64,000 nt of DNA, taken from the NCBI GenBank assembly GCA_022792335.1, contig JAAWAV010000036.1:1-64000 (forward strand). The letters run 5' to 3'. This DNA comes from Lachnospiraceae bacterium (GTDB taxonomy: Bacteria; Bacillota; Clostridia; Lachnospirales; Lachnospiraceae). Each line of letters begins with the position of its first letter. Position 1 is the stretch's first letter. The notes beneath the pieces are model-generated. The model saw only the letters and a list, made by a program, of their open reading frames with translations. It had not been told where the DNA came from and did no database searches. The position numbers were made by a program, and so were the translations under genes. Shown in pieces: positions 25,096 through 34,319 of the stretch.

Positions 25096-26256
25096 TTACT
25101 CTCCGGCCATGATCGCCTGAACCTCTTCCAGCGTCGAGGTGGTCCAGGTGCTCTCGAAATATTCATTCCAGAGATCCTCTGCTGCCGTCTTGAACCCGGA
25201 CAAATCCGGTTCGATAAATTCGCAACCACCGTCGATCAACTGCTGCTTATAATCAGCCTCTCTCTTGATGGCCTCTTCTTCCAGATATTCCACTGCTTCT
25301 TTTCCGGCTCTGTCTACAACTGCCTTGTAGTTATCCGGTAAGGACTGATACAGATCCTCTGCCATCCAGATTCCCACGCTCTCGCAGATGTGCTTTGTCT
25401 CGATAATGTAGTCCTGAACTTCTTCCAGATTGATGGATTTCATCTGCTCCCAAGGTCCCTCGGAAGCATCTGCCGCTCCATTCTGGATGGAGGTATAGAG
25501 CTCACCCAGAGCAATCGGTACAGGGGTTGCTCCAAAGGTGGACCAGCTTGCACTCCAGAGCTGATTGTCATTCAGACGAAGTTTTACGCCCTTTAAGTCA
25601 TCTACTCCATTGATCGGAGTATTGCAGGACATATTCCGGAATCCCCGGTAAGCCATACCGGCCACGTCGCGGGTATTGTATTCTTCTCTCCACAGCTTCT
25701 TTGCCTGCTCTACCAGATCGCTGTTATACAGTCTCTGATAAGCTTCCTTGGATTCAATCAGGAACGGAGCCAACATATAGCCGTAATCTTCACTATACAG
25801 GTAGAAGCAAGTCGGTCCAAATCCGCAAAATTCCAGTTCTCCGGACTTCACAGCCAGGAAGGAATCATTTTCTCCCATCAGGGAAGAATCCGGGAATACA
25901 TTCAGCGTAATGGCTCCGCCGGAATACTCGCTGAGTCGTTCCGCAAAAAGGTTATAAGCGTCTACCATGGGGGTTCCCGTGGCATAAGTGGTAGCTAAAG
26001 ACCAGGTATATTTCTGATCAAAAGTTCCCTCCATCACTCCGCCTTCTGCACTCTGGGTCTCGCCGCCTTCCGGCGCCTTGGTCTCCCCCGCTTCAGGAGC
26101 TTTTGTTTCCTCCCCCGCGGGAGCTTTTGTCTCTGCTTTTGTCTCTTTCTTTGTTTCCGGTGCCTTGGTCTCCTCTTTCTTGTCTCCTCCACAGGCGGCC
26201 AGAGATCCGCATACCATCACGGCTGCCAGAAACAGTGCCATAAATCGTTTCTTCAT
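25096..26256 (-). CDS. dctP: TRAP transporter substrate-binding lipoprotein (DctP-like)
   Basis: A 386-residue lipoprotein: signal peptide ending '[11 protein letters not shown]', a long spacer with repeated ETKAP units (about residues 25-70), then the DctP domain ('[20 protein letters not shown]'). The conserved ligand-anchoring Arg region '[20 protein letters not shown]' is visible, which in the family pairs with a substrate carboxylate. It is the first gene of the operon. ATG at 26256 follows GGAGGAAGG. Confidence 0.93.
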   Translation of the reverse strand: MKKRFMALFLAAVMVCGSLAACGGDKKEETKAPETKKETKAETKAPAGEETKAPEAGETKAPEGGETQSAEGGVMEGTFDQKYTWSLATTYATGTPMVDAYNLFAERLSEYSGGAITLNVFPDSSLMGENDSFLAVKSGELEFCGFGPTCFYLYSEDYGYMLAPFLIESKEAYQRLYNSDLVEQAKKLWREEYNTRDVAGMAYRGFRNMSCNTPINGVDDLKGVKLRLNDNQLWSASWSTFGATPVPIALGELYTSIQNGAADASEGPWEQMKSINLEEVQDYIIETKHICESVGIWMAEDLYQSLPDNYKAVVDRAGKEAVEYLEEEAIKREADYKQQLIDGGCEFIEPDLSGFKTAAEDLWNEYFESTWTTSTLEEVQAIMAGE

Positions 26257-26289
26257 TAATCCTTCCTCCACTTCCTTTTATTTTAAATA

Positions 26290-26319
26290 CTACTTCCCCT
26301 TACGGCTTTTTGGCCGCAT
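26290..26319 (-). CDS. Possible nine-residue leader peptide upstream of dctP
   Basis: ATG at 26319 has an excellent ribosome site (AAGGAGGTACTTAAA) and opens a nine-codon frame MRPKSRKGK ending at TAG (26290-26292), 33 nt before the dctP ATG. The peptide is very basic. There is no known homologue. It may be a regulatory leader, or the site may act only as a ribosome standby. Seen directly: the site and the frame. Function is inferred. Confidence 0.35.
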   Translation of the reverse strand: MRPKSRKGK

Positions 26320-26399
26320 TTTAAGTACCTCCTTGTCAGTAACTGTACCATTTTCTCTCTTTCCTCACATTATCCGGCATAACAAAGAACGTCTGTCAT

Positions 26400-26418
26400 T
26401 TTGTGGTGTCGTCACAAA
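26400..26418. promoter_or_regulatory. Inverted repeat in the dctP / YyaL-type intergenic region
   Basis: TTTGTG and CACAAA arms are separated by 7 nt. The site lies between divergent genes (the 298-bp gap 26257-26554), about 145 bp from dctP. A regulator site is plausible. No convincing -35/-10 pair was identified for either gene. Confidence 0.3.
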
Positions 26419-26554
26419 CTGGCAGATACTTTCTATCTTTTTTGTAAATAAATTTTTCTATTGGAGAGATACTGTTTTTTATAAAAAAAATCCTGCGCCG
26501 CAGAAAACTTCCCCCCAAAAGGAGTATGTCGGCAACACGAGCGAGGTATCTACC

Positions 26555-28546
26555 ATGTCAAATCATCTTCAGACAGAAACATCTCCTTATCTTTTGCAAC
26601 ATAAAGACAACCCGGTGAACTGGTTTCCCTGGAACGAGGCGGCCTTTCAAAAAGCCCGTTCAGAAGAAAAACCGATTTTTTTAAGTATTGGTTATTCTAC
26701 TTGTCACTGGTGTCATGTCATGGCCAGGGAATCCTTTGAAGATCCTGAAATTGCAAAACTCCTCTCAGATTTTGTCTGTATCAAGGTTGACAGAGAGGAA
26801 CGTCCTGAGATTGACGCAGTCTATATGGCCGCCTGTCAGGCCATGACCGGTTCCGGCGGCTGGCCTCTCACCGTCTTTTTAACCCCGGAAAAAGAACCCT
26901 TTTTCGCAGGAACTTATTTTCCGAAAACAAGCCGTTACGGACAGACCGGGCTTACAGAGCTGCTGGAACAAATCTCCCTACTCTGGCATACAGATCGGAA
27001 CAGACTTCTGGAATCTGGAAACCGGATCACAGCCTTTTTACAAAAAATGGAGGAACCGGCCTTTGGTACTCCAGACTGCGCCCTTTTGCTTCGAGGATAT
27101 CATCTGCTTCTCCAGAGTTTTGATGAAACCTGGGGTGGTTTTGGTACTGCTCCCAAGTTTCCAACACCCCACAATCTTCTCTTTTTGATGGAAATCTCCC
27201 GGACTGAACAGCTTCCGGAAGCTTTTCGGATGGCAGAAGTCACCTTAAAGTCCATGGCTGTAGGAGGAATCTTCGACCATATTGGAGGAGGCTTTTCTCG
27301 TTATTCCACCGACGAGACTTGGTTGATTCCTCATTTTGAAAAAATGCTCTACGACAATGTCCTGTTATTGGTTGCTTATCTGGAAGCTTTCCAGCTCACC
27401 GGAAATGCTTTTTATGCAGACATTGCCAGACGGACTGCCGACTATCTTCTGAAGGAACTGGCTGCCCCGAACGGAGGGTTTTTCTGTGGACAGGATGCGG
27501 ACAGCGAGGGAATGGAAGGAAAGTATTACCTTTTGACACAAACAGAACTGATCCACCTGCTGGGGCAGGAGGACGCTATAGAATTTTCCCGCCTGTATAA
27601 CATCACACAGACCGGAAATTTTGAAGGGAAAAACATTCCGAATCGGATCGGACAAAAGAAGAGCGGATGGGAGCAGGATGATCCGCGCCTGAGAGCGCTT
27701 TCCCAGTACCGAAAAGCCAGGATGCCCCTCTCCCTTGACAACAAAATTCTGCTGTCCTGGAATAGCTGGGCCATCCTGGCTTTTGCAAAAGCTGGGCAGA
27801 TCCTGAATCATCCCTGCTACCTGGATACTGCCGTGTATACGGAAAAATTTCTGGCGGAGAATCTGGTCGACTCAGACGGCCGATTACTCCTTTGTACCTG
27901 CAAAGGCAGGGCGAACTGCCCCGGCCAATTAAACGATTACGCTGTATACGCGCTGGCTCTGATAGAGCTTTACCGTGTTACCTTTGATATCCATCATCTG
28001 GAAAAAGCCATTCTCCTAGCTGAACAGATGATACAGTTTTTTGAGGATCGGAAAAACAGCGGTTACTTTATGACAGCCCATGACGCGCAGGAGCTGATTC
28101 TCCGCCCCCGGGAAACTTATGACGGCGCCATTCCTTCCGGCAATGCCGTGGCCGCCATGGTTCTGGAAGAGCTTTCCTTCCTGACCGGAGAACTTTCCTT
28201 CCGGGAAGCGGCTGACAGACAGCACCGTTTTCTGGCCGGAGAAGCGCAAAAGTACCCGCCTGCTCATTGTTTTGCCCTCTCTGCCATGGCAAAATCCCTC
28301 TATCCTCACAAGGAACTTGTATGCACCGGTTCTACCGTTCCGGAGGAATTGCGCTCTTACCTGAAGAGTCATCCGGCCCATGACCTGACCGTCCTCTATA
28401 AATCCAAAGAAAACGAAAGTATTCTGTCCAAACTTGCTCCTTTTACCGCCGCTTATCCAGTTTCTGAAAGTCCCCGGTACTATCTTTGCGAGAATGGAAC
28501 CTGTCATGCTCCTGTGAAAACTTTTCAGGAATTAAACCTTTTTTAA
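26555..28546 (+). CDS. YyaL/COG1331 thioredoxin-domain protein (DUF255)
   Basis: A 663-residue protein of the widely conserved YyaL / spermatogenesis-associated-20 family. The N-terminal thioredoxin-like domain has '[18 protein letters not shown]' (about residues 41-58) with a CxxC-like CHWCH. The remainder is an (alpha/alpha) barrel like those of N-acylglucosamine epimerases ('[13 protein letters not shown]', '[20 protein letters not shown]'). The frame is open far upstream, but ATG at 26555 matches the family start ('[19 protein letters not shown]'). Biochemical role unsettled. It is transcribed alone and convergent to glyA with an 18-nt gap. Confidence 0.9.
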   Translation: MSNHLQTETSPYLLQHKDNPVNWFPWNEAAFQKARSEEKPIFLSIGYSTCHWCHVMARESFEDPEIAKLLSDFVCIKVDREERPEIDAVYMAACQAMTGSGGWPLTVFLTPEKEPFFAGTYFPKTSRYGQTGLTELLEQISLLWHTDRNRLLESGNRITAFLQKMEEPAFGTPDCALLLRGYHLLLQSFDETWGGFGTAPKFPTPHNLLFLMEISRTEQLPEAFRMAEVTLKSMAVGGIFDHIGGGFSRYSTDETWLIPHFEKMLYDNVLLLVAYLEAFQLTGNAFYADIARRTADYLLKELAAPNGGFFCGQDADSEGMEGKYYLLTQTELIHLLGQEDAIEFSRLYNITQTGNFEGKNIPNRIGQKKSGWEQDDPRLRALSQYRKARMPLSLDNKILLSWNSWAILAFAKAGQILNHPCYLDTAVYTEKFLAENLVDSDGRLLLCTCKGRANCPGQLNDYAVYALALIELYRVTFDIHHLEKAILLAEQMIQFFEDRKNSGYFMTAHDAQELILRPRETYDGAIPSGNAVAAMVLEELSFLTGELSFREAADRQHRFLAGEAQKYPPAHCFALSAMAKSLYPHKELVCTGSTVPEELRSYLKSHPAHDLTVLYKSKENESILSKLAPFTAAYPVSESPRYYLCENGTCHAPVKTFQELNLF

Positions 28547-28564
28547 TTTCTTCCCTATGATTTC

Positions 28565-29806
28565 CTACTCATACAGCGGATATTTATCGGTCAGCCCCTT
28601 CACCAGTTCTTTCGCTTTCTCCGTATTAGCCGCATCCTGAGTAATCACCAGCCGAATGGCCTCCGCAACCGTCGCCATGTCCGCCTCTACCAGCCCTCTG
28701 CTGGTTACGGCCTGAGCGCCCAGACGGATCCCGCTGGTTACGAAAGGCTTCTCCGGATCATTGGGGATCGCATTCTTGTTGCAAGTAATGTTGGCCATGT
28801 CAAGAAGCTTTTCCGCCGCCTTTCCGGTCACGCCCACAGGACGCAAATCCACCAGCATCAGATGGTTGTCCGTGCCGCCTGAAACGATGTCAAAACCTCT
28901 GGAAAGAAGCTCCTCCGCCAGTCTGGCCGCATTCTTCTTGGTATTCGCCATGTATTCTTTGAAGTTGGGTTCCAAAGCTTCTTTAAAGCAGATCGCTTTG
29001 GCCGCAATCACATGCATCAAAGGTCCGCCCTGAATCCCGGGGAATACTGCTTTGTTGAAATTGAATTTCTCCTCTATCTCATTGCTGCAAAGGATCATGC
29101 CGCCTCTGGGACCTCTTAAGGTCTTATGAGTCGTCGTGGTCGTCACGTGAGCATAGGGAATGGGACTCATATGAAGTCCGGCTGCCACCAGACCCGCGAT
29201 ATGAGCCATATCTACCATCAGATAAGCGCCCACCTCATCAGCAATCTCCCGGAACCGTTTGAAATTGATCTCCCTGGCATAAGCGCTGGCTCCGGCCACA
29301 ATTAACTTCGGCTTGCACTCATGAGCAAGACGGCAGACCTCCTCATAGTCGATGACACCCTCGTCAGTCACGCCATAAGGAACGATCTGAAAATAAGCGC
29401 CGGACATGTTCACAGGACTCCCGTGAGTCAAATGACCGCCATGAGCCAGATTCATGCCCATCACCGTATCGCCGGGTTTCAGCATGGCAAAAAAGGCCGC
29501 CATATTGGCCTGTGCGCCGGAGTGAGGCTGCACATTGGCATATTCGCAGCCAAACAGCTTCTTTGCCCGCTCCCTGGCCAGCTCTTCCACCACGTCCACA
29601 TACTCGCATCCGCCATAATAGCGCTTTCCCGGATACCCCTCCGCATACTTGTTGGTCAGCACGCTTCCCATCGCGGACATCACGGCCTTGCTCACCAGAT
29701 TTTCGGAAGCGATCAGCTCCAGATGGCTTCTCTGTCTCCCCAGCTCGTCCTGAATTGCCTTTGCGACCTCCGGATCGTAGGCAGTCACTTCATCAAATGC
29801 ATACAT
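28565..29806 (-). CDS. glyA: Serine hydroxymethyltransferase
   Basis: A 413-residue PLP enzyme that interconverts serine and glycine with tetrahydrofolate. The PLP lysine lies in '[19 protein letters not shown]' near residue 225; '[15 protein letters not shown]' and 'YYGGCEYVD' are family hallmarks. Length is standard. ATG at 29806 follows AGGAGGAAAAATC. It is downstream of aspS by 80 nt, likely in the same transcript (hisS-aspS-glyA). Confidence 0.97.
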   Translation of the reverse strand: MYAFDEVTAYDPEVAKAIQDELGRQRSHLELIASENLVSKAVMSAMGSVLTNKYAEGYPGKRYYGGCEYVDVVEELARERAKKLFGCEYANVQPHSGAQANMAAFFAMLKPGDTVMGMNLAHGGHLTHGSPVNMSGAYFQIVPYGVTDEGVIDYEEVCRLAHECKPKLIVAGASAYAREINFKRFREIADEVGAYLMVDMAHIAGLVAAGLHMSPIPYAHVTTTTTHKTLRGPRGGMILCSNEIEEKFNFNKAVFPGIQGGPLMHVIAAKAICFKEALEPNFKEYMANTKKNAARLAEELLSRGFDIVSGGTDNHLMLVDLRPVGVTGKAAEKLLDMANITCNKNAIPNDPEKPFVTSGIRLGAQAVTSRGLVEADMATVAEAIRLVITQDAANTEKAKELVKGLTDKYPLYE

Positions 29807-29886
29807 GATTTTTCCTCCTGCTCCTCTTTGTTATCCATCTTGTGATCCTTTATTTTCTTTTCACAGCAATGATGTTTCCTGATTTT

Positions 29887-31650
29887 CTATTCTTTCTCTC
29901 TGATATCTAATTTAATATGCACATCCTCAAGCTGCTTCGGATGCACCTCGGAGGGCGCTCCCATCATGACATCTTGGGCATTCTTGTTCATGGGGAATGG
30001 AATCACCTCTCGGATGCTGTCCTCGCCGGCAAGAAGCATGACCATCCGATCCACGCCGGGGGCAATACCTGCATGGGGCGGCGCGCCATAACAGAACGCA
30101 TTGTACATGGCCGGGAACTTGGCCTTCACATCTTCCTCGCCAAGTCCTACCAGCCGGAATGCCTCGATCATAATCTCCGGATCATGGTTTCTCACCGCGC
30201 CAGAGGAAAGCTCAATGCCGTTGCAGACCAGGTCATACTGGTAAGCATAAATCTCCAGCGGATCCTGCTCCTCTAAGGCCTTCCTTCCACCTTGCGGCAT
30301 GGAAAAGGGATTGTGACAAAATTCCAGTTTCCCGGATTCCTCGCCGATCTCATACATGGGGAAATCCACGATCCAGCAGAACTCATAACATTCCTTATCC
30401 ATATACCGCTCTGCATAATTTGCCACAATCTTTCTCGCAGCGCCCGCCGTTTTCTGGGCCTCCGCTTTGGTGCCGGACGCCAGAAAGACCACTTCGCCGC
30501 CCTTTAAAGAAAGTGCAGAAAACACTTCCTCTTTTTTCTCTGTCAGGAATTTGGAAATCCCTCCTGTAAGGCTTCCGTCGGCCCCGGCCTTGCACCAATA
30601 AAGCTTTCTTCCTGTCTGAACTTCCACGTCGGTGCAGATCTTGTCAATGATCTTGCGGCTCTCCGTAAACTCCGGACACACCACAGCTCGAATCTCAGCT
30701 CCGTCAAAGGGCGCAAAACCGCAGTCTTTCATCACTTCCGTTCCGTCAGAAAGTTCTAGTCGAATCCGAAGATCCGGTTTGTCCGTGCCAAACCGCTCCA
30801 TAGACTCCCGGAAGGAGATTCTGGTGAAGGGCGCCTTGGAAGCCCGATCATAAGTCCCGTACTTTTCAAACACAGGCGGCAACACCTGCTCGATAATGGC
30901 AAACACATCCTCCTGGGAAGCAAAGGCCATCTCCATATCCAACTGATAAAACTCGCCGGGAGAGCGATCTGCCCTGGCGTCCTCGTCTCTAAAACAAGGA
31001 GCGATCTGGAAATAACGGTCAAAACCAGAGGCCATCAGAAGCTGTTTGAACTGCTGAGGCGCCTGGGGCAGAGCATAGAACTTGCCCGGATGGTTTCTGG
31101 ACGGAACCAGATAGTCCCTGGCTCCTTCCGGAGAAGAACAGGTCAGGATCGGGGTCGGGATTTCATAAAAATCCAGATCCATCATCCGTTTTCGAAGCTC
31201 CGCCACAATACGGGATCTCATAAGGATCTTCTCCCGTACCTGAGGATTTCTAAGATCCAGATAGCGGTATTTTAGGCGGGCGTTCTCGTCAGCCTCCCTG
31301 GACCGGGACACCTCAAAGGGCAGGGCATTGTGATAACATTTGCCCAGAACCTCTACGGACTCCGGCACCACCTCGATTTCCCCGGTGGGAAGAGCTGCAT
31401 TCTTGCTGGATCGCTCCCTCACCGTACCTGTGACGGAAAGGGTCGACTCCCGGTTCAAGGAAGAAATCGTTTCCATCACCTCTTCTGATTCAATGACCAC
31501 CTGAGTCTCACCATAAAAATCTCTGAGAATCAAAAACCCCAGATTTTTGCTTACCCGGCGCAGATTCTCATACCACCCAGCTAAAGTTACCTTCTCCCCC
31601 ACATGCGCAATTCTCAAATCATTGCAAGTATGTGTCCTTGACTGAAACAT
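29887..31650 (-). CDS. aspS: Aspartyl-tRNA synthetase
   Basis: A 587-residue class II synthetase of the bacterial type: N-terminal OB anticodon-binding domain (residues 1-105), catalytic core with motif 2 'FRDEDARADRSPGEFYQLD' and motif 3 'GIAPGVDRMVMLLAG', and an inserted GAD domain (about 290-420). It charges tRNA-Asp. ATG at 31650 with AGAGGAG 12 nt upstream. It is preceded by a tandem repeat of 17 nt and by hisS. Confidence 0.97.
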   Translation of the reverse strand: MFQSRTHTCNDLRIAHVGEKVTLAGWYENLRRVSKNLGFLILRDFYGETQVVIESEEVMETISSLNRESTLSVTGTVRERSSKNAALPTGEIEVVPESVEVLGKCYHNALPFEVSRSREADENARLKYRYLDLRNPQVREKILMRSRIVAELRKRMMDLDFYEIPTPILTCSSPEGARDYLVPSRNHPGKFYALPQAPQQFKQLLMASGFDRYFQIAPCFRDEDARADRSPGEFYQLDMEMAFASQEDVFAIIEQVLPPVFEKYGTYDRASKAPFTRISFRESMERFGTDKPDLRIRLELSDGTEVMKDCGFAPFDGAEIRAVVCPEFTESRKIIDKICTDVEVQTGRKLYWCKAGADGSLTGGISKFLTEKKEEVFSALSLKGGEVVFLASGTKAEAQKTAGAARKIVANYAERYMDKECYEFCWIVDFPMYEIGEESGKLEFCHNPFSMPQGGRKALEEQDPLEIYAYQYDLVCNGIELSSGAVRNHDPEIMIEAFRLVGLGEEDVKAKFPAMYNAFCYGAPPHAGIAPGVDRMVMLLAGEDSIREVIPFPMNKNAQDVMMGAPSEVHPKQLEDVHIKLDIREKE

Positions 31651-31671
31651 GTCCGATCCATCTCCTCTGTC

Positions 31672-31757
31672 TTTGTCTGTTACTCTGTTTTGTCTGTGTT
31701 TCTATTTTGTCCGTTTCTCTCGCTTTGTCTGTTTTTTGTTCCCGCCTGTTTCTCCGC
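31672..31757 (-). repeat. Tandem array of a 17-nt unit in the hisS-aspS gap
   Basis: Copies of TTTGTCYGT (plus strand) start at 31672, 31689, 31706 and 31724, so the period is 17, 17 and 18 nt. A degenerate fifth unit spans about 31741-31757. In the aspS mRNA each unit is purine-rich, ending ACAGACAAA. It ends about 20 nt before the aspS start codon. Confidence 0.7.
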
Positions 31758-31790
31758 TCCTTTTGCTCTCTGGCCAGAGGAACTTCTGAT

Positions 31791-33044
31791 CTATTTCTTC
31801 CGGTAGCACTCTACAAATTCCTCATATCCCTCTTTTGCAAGCTGCTCTTTCTGGAACTTTTTGTTCTTATTCATGTTGGCGACCAACACCTGAACGCCGG
31901 ACTCCCGGTCTTTCCCGGCCGCTGTCAGCACCTTCACCATTTCTTCTGCCGGCATGTTTTTTTCCAGCAGATACGCCTTCTTTTTCCCTTCTCCTGGTAC
32001 TGCAAACCCCTGTTCCATCAAAATCGTAATGATTCGTTCAAAGCCGATGGAAAATCCACAGGCCGGCGTATTCATACCAGTAAACTTCCCTATCATCTCG
32101 TCGTAGCGTCCCCCTCCGGCCACAGAGCCGCCAAACCCTTCCATCTTGATCTCAAAAATGGAGCCGGTATAATAAGACATCCCCCGGACCAGAGTCGGAT
32201 CAAAGACCAGGGAAAACTCGCAAGAAGCCGTCTTTTTCACGCTCTCCATAATCATTTTCATAGAAGGAAACGCTGCTTCGTCGATCCATCCGGAAAGCTT
32301 CTCTTCCAGGCAGGAAAGATCCCCCTTGGCCTCAGACACTGTCGCGAAAAGCTCCAGATACCGGTCCACGGACTCTTTTGCAAAACCGTTCTCCAAAAGC
32401 TCCTCCGCCACACCGTCCATACCGATCTTATCCATCTTGTCCAGAATGATAAAGACCTGATCATAGTCTTTCTCCGCAAAGCCACTGTAGGACGCCATGG
32501 CCTTTAATACCCGCCTGTCATTGAAACAGACCGTAAACCCTGCAAACCCCAGCTTTCCGAGAAGAGTCGTCGTCGCCGACATAAGCTCAATCTCCGCCAG
32601 ACAAGTGGCGTCTCCCAGGATATCAATGTCGCACTGCATAAACTGACGAAACCGCCCTCTCTGAGGTCTGTCCGCCCGCCATACGTTCCCCATCTGAAGG
32701 GCCTTGAAAGGAGAGGGAAGCTCTGCGGAATGGTTGGCGAAATATCGAGACAAAGGCACCGTCAGATCATAACGCATGCCGCAGTCCACCACATCTGCTT
32801 CCTCTTTCGCCTCCGGGATATGAAGCTTTTCTCCCCGCTTTAATACTTTAAAAATCAGCTTTTCATTCTCTCCGCCCTGCTTGCTGGAAAGATTCCCAAT
32901 ATTCTCCATGCACGGCGTTTCAATATGAGAAAAGCCAAAGCTTTTATAGGTCTCCTGAATCTGTCGGATCACATAATCCCGCACCTGCATCTCCGCTGGC
33001 AGGATATCCTTCATGCCGGTCACCGGCTTTTTCGTCATCGCCAT
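31791..33044 (-). CDS. hisS: Histidyl-tRNA synthetase
   Basis: A 417-residue class II synthetase. Motif 2 and the flanking region read 'GNVWRADRPQRGRFRQFMQC' near residue 115; the His-specific 'LVRGMSYYTGSIFEI' lies near 265 and motif 3 'PACGFSIGFERI' near 310. A C-terminal anticodon-binding domain follows. ATG at 33044 follows GAGGAG; the frame continues upstream to 33119, but the promoter -35 lies there, so the longer form is excluded. No T-box leader is visible in the short (about 40-nt) leader. Confidence 0.96.
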   Translation of the reverse strand: MAMTKKPVTGMKDILPAEMQVRDYVIRQIQETYKSFGFSHIETPCMENIGNLSSKQGGENEKLIFKVLKRGEKLHIPEAKEEADVVDCGMRYDLTVPLSRYFANHSAELPSPFKALQMGNVWRADRPQRGRFRQFMQCDIDILGDATCLAEIELMSATTTLLGKLGFAGFTVCFNDRRVLKAMASYSGFAEKDYDQVFIILDKMDKIGMDGVAEELLENGFAKESVDRYLELFATVSEAKGDLSCLEEKLSGWIDEAAFPSMKMIMESVKKTASCEFSLVFDPTLVRGMSYYTGSIFEIKMEGFGGSVAGGGRYDEMIGKFTGMNTPACGFSIGFERIITILMEQGFAVPGEGKKKAYLLEKNMPAEEMVKVLTAAGKDRESGVQVLVANMNKNKKFQKEQLAKEGYEEFVECYRKK

Positions 33045-33090
33045 ATCTGTTTCTCCTCGTCTGTGCCCATCCTCCGGGCACTCCCCGTCT

Positions 33091-33119
33091 ATCATACACG
33101 AAGCAGACACTGTTTTCAA
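33091..33119 (-). promoter_or_regulatory. Promoter of hisS-aspS-glyA
   Basis: -35 TTGAAA (33119-33114), 17-nt spacer, -10 TATGAT (33096-33091) on the minus strand. Confidence 0.75.
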
Positions 33120-33231
33120 CTATATTTTGCATTTGCCTACCGTTATATCTGGCTCATCGAAGGGTTGAAAGGTATCAAAGAATATGGACAGACCTCTCCT
33201 TGAAGCGCCCAGATTGCCGCACTCCCTTTTC

Positions 33232-34110
33232 CTAGGTTGTCTGCCAAAGAAGCATATGGTCCTCAAATATCACTTTCAGCTTCTCCTCGTTCTTTAACCA
33301 TGACAGGTACGAGCGTATGGTACTGCCCACCAATACGTATTGCTCAAAATTCATGGCAAGCCCATATCCCCGGAATACTTCCTGCAGGATTTTTTCAAAA
33401 AAAATCGGTTCCTTACAGATGGATAGCAGCCTCCTGGCCACCTCATGCACTTTCTCTCTATTATAGCAGACAAGTTCTCTCACATCGGAAGATACCTCCG
33501 CGTGAGCAGGAACAAAGATGGCGGCGTCCATGTTTTCCACCTTATCCAGAGTATTCAGATACGCCTCCACATCATAGATAAAAGAAATCGCATATTTTTC
33601 CAGTGTTTCCCTGCTGCTGATACAATCTGCAAGAAACAAAACGCCATCCGGCGTCCGAAATCCTGTCATATCAAAGAAATGTCCCGGAAGAGGGATCCGT
33701 TCGATCTCTTTTGGAAATTTTTCGTCTGAAAAATCAGTGACTTCACTTCCCTGCGCCATCAGAAACTTATGCTGTAAATCCTTACAGGGATAGCCTCCAT
33801 AGAGAAAAGAGGGTTCCAATACCGGATATTTGGTGAAGGCGGCCTCTATGCCTCCGGAATATATTTTGCATCCTGTCTGAGCCTGCAAGTACCGATTGCC
33901 GCCGATATGATCTGCATTGGAATGAGTATTCAGGATTGCCGTCAGATGCCAGCCGTTTTTATCTAAAATCTGCCGGACCTTTCTCCCCGCATCCTTATCA
34001 TTTCCACTGTCGATCAGATAAACCTGATCCTCTCCCGCAAGATAAACCCCCATCTTTGCCGGACAGTCGATATAGTAGCAGTTCTCACTGACCGGAACCA
34101 ATTCATACAT
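33232..34110 (-). CDS. MBL-fold metallo-hydrolase
   Basis: A 292-residue metallo-beta-lactamase-fold protein. The zinc motif is 'LNTHSNADHIGGN' (His-x-Asn-x-Asp-His, with Asn where many members have His), near residue 65, and further ligands lie in 'PGHFFDMTG' and 'PAHAEVSS'. The C-terminal ~80 residues are helical. Such proteins hydrolyse thioesters, lactones or nucleic acids; the substrate is unknown. ATG at 34110 follows GGAGGAGGAAG; the upstream frame to 34167 is unlikely. Confidence 0.85.
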   Translation of the reverse strand: MYELVPVSENCYYIDCPAKMGVYLAGEDQVYLIDSGNDKDAGRKVRQILDKNGWHLTAILNTHSNADHIGGNRYLQAQTGCKIYSGGIEAAFTKYPVLEPSFLYGGYPCKDLQHKFLMAQGSEVTDFSDEKFPKEIERIPLPGHFFDMTGFRTPDGVLFLADCISSRETLEKYAISFIYDVEAYLNTLDKVENMDAAIFVPAHAEVSSDVRELVCYNREKVHEVARRLLSICKEPIFFEKILQEVFRGYGLAMNFEQYVLVGSTIRSYLSWLKNEEKLKVIFEDHMLLWQTT

Positions 34111-34260
34111 TTCTCTTCCTCCTCCATGAACCGCCCAGATAAAATCACCGGGTTGCGTCAGCAACATTTTCAGCTCCGCCTCAATGCCCTCGCTTCGCTG
34201 GGGCAGACCCTGTGAGCTCCTCGGAGCGTTTTTGTCTCATAGGACGCACTTTCCGATGAA

Positions 34261-34283
34261 CGAAAAAAGCAGCGAACTGCTTT
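34261..34283 (-). terminator. Terminator of the relA-hemZ operon
   Basis: On the minus strand AAAGCAG, a TTCG tetraloop and CTGCTTT are followed by TTTCG, a compact perfect hairpin 37 nt after the hemZ stop. Confidence 0.85.
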
Positions 34284-34319
34284 CTTAACTGAAAACCATG
34301 TTTACTGCTTTCTCCATGC

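Noticed and set aside
26078-26554. Longer N-terminus for the YyaL-like protein
   Set aside because: The extra 159 codons are antisense to the dctP signal and linker region and include the divergent regulatory region; family proteins start at the ATG at 26555.
33045-33231. T-box or other riboswitch before hisS-aspS
   Set aside because: The promoter leaves only a leader of about 40 nt with no T-box motif or terminator.
34111-34260. GC-rich stretch with TCGCTTCGCTGG-like inverted bits between the MBL gene and hemZ
   Set aside because: Small imperfect hairpins only, no second copy in the window, no coding signal.
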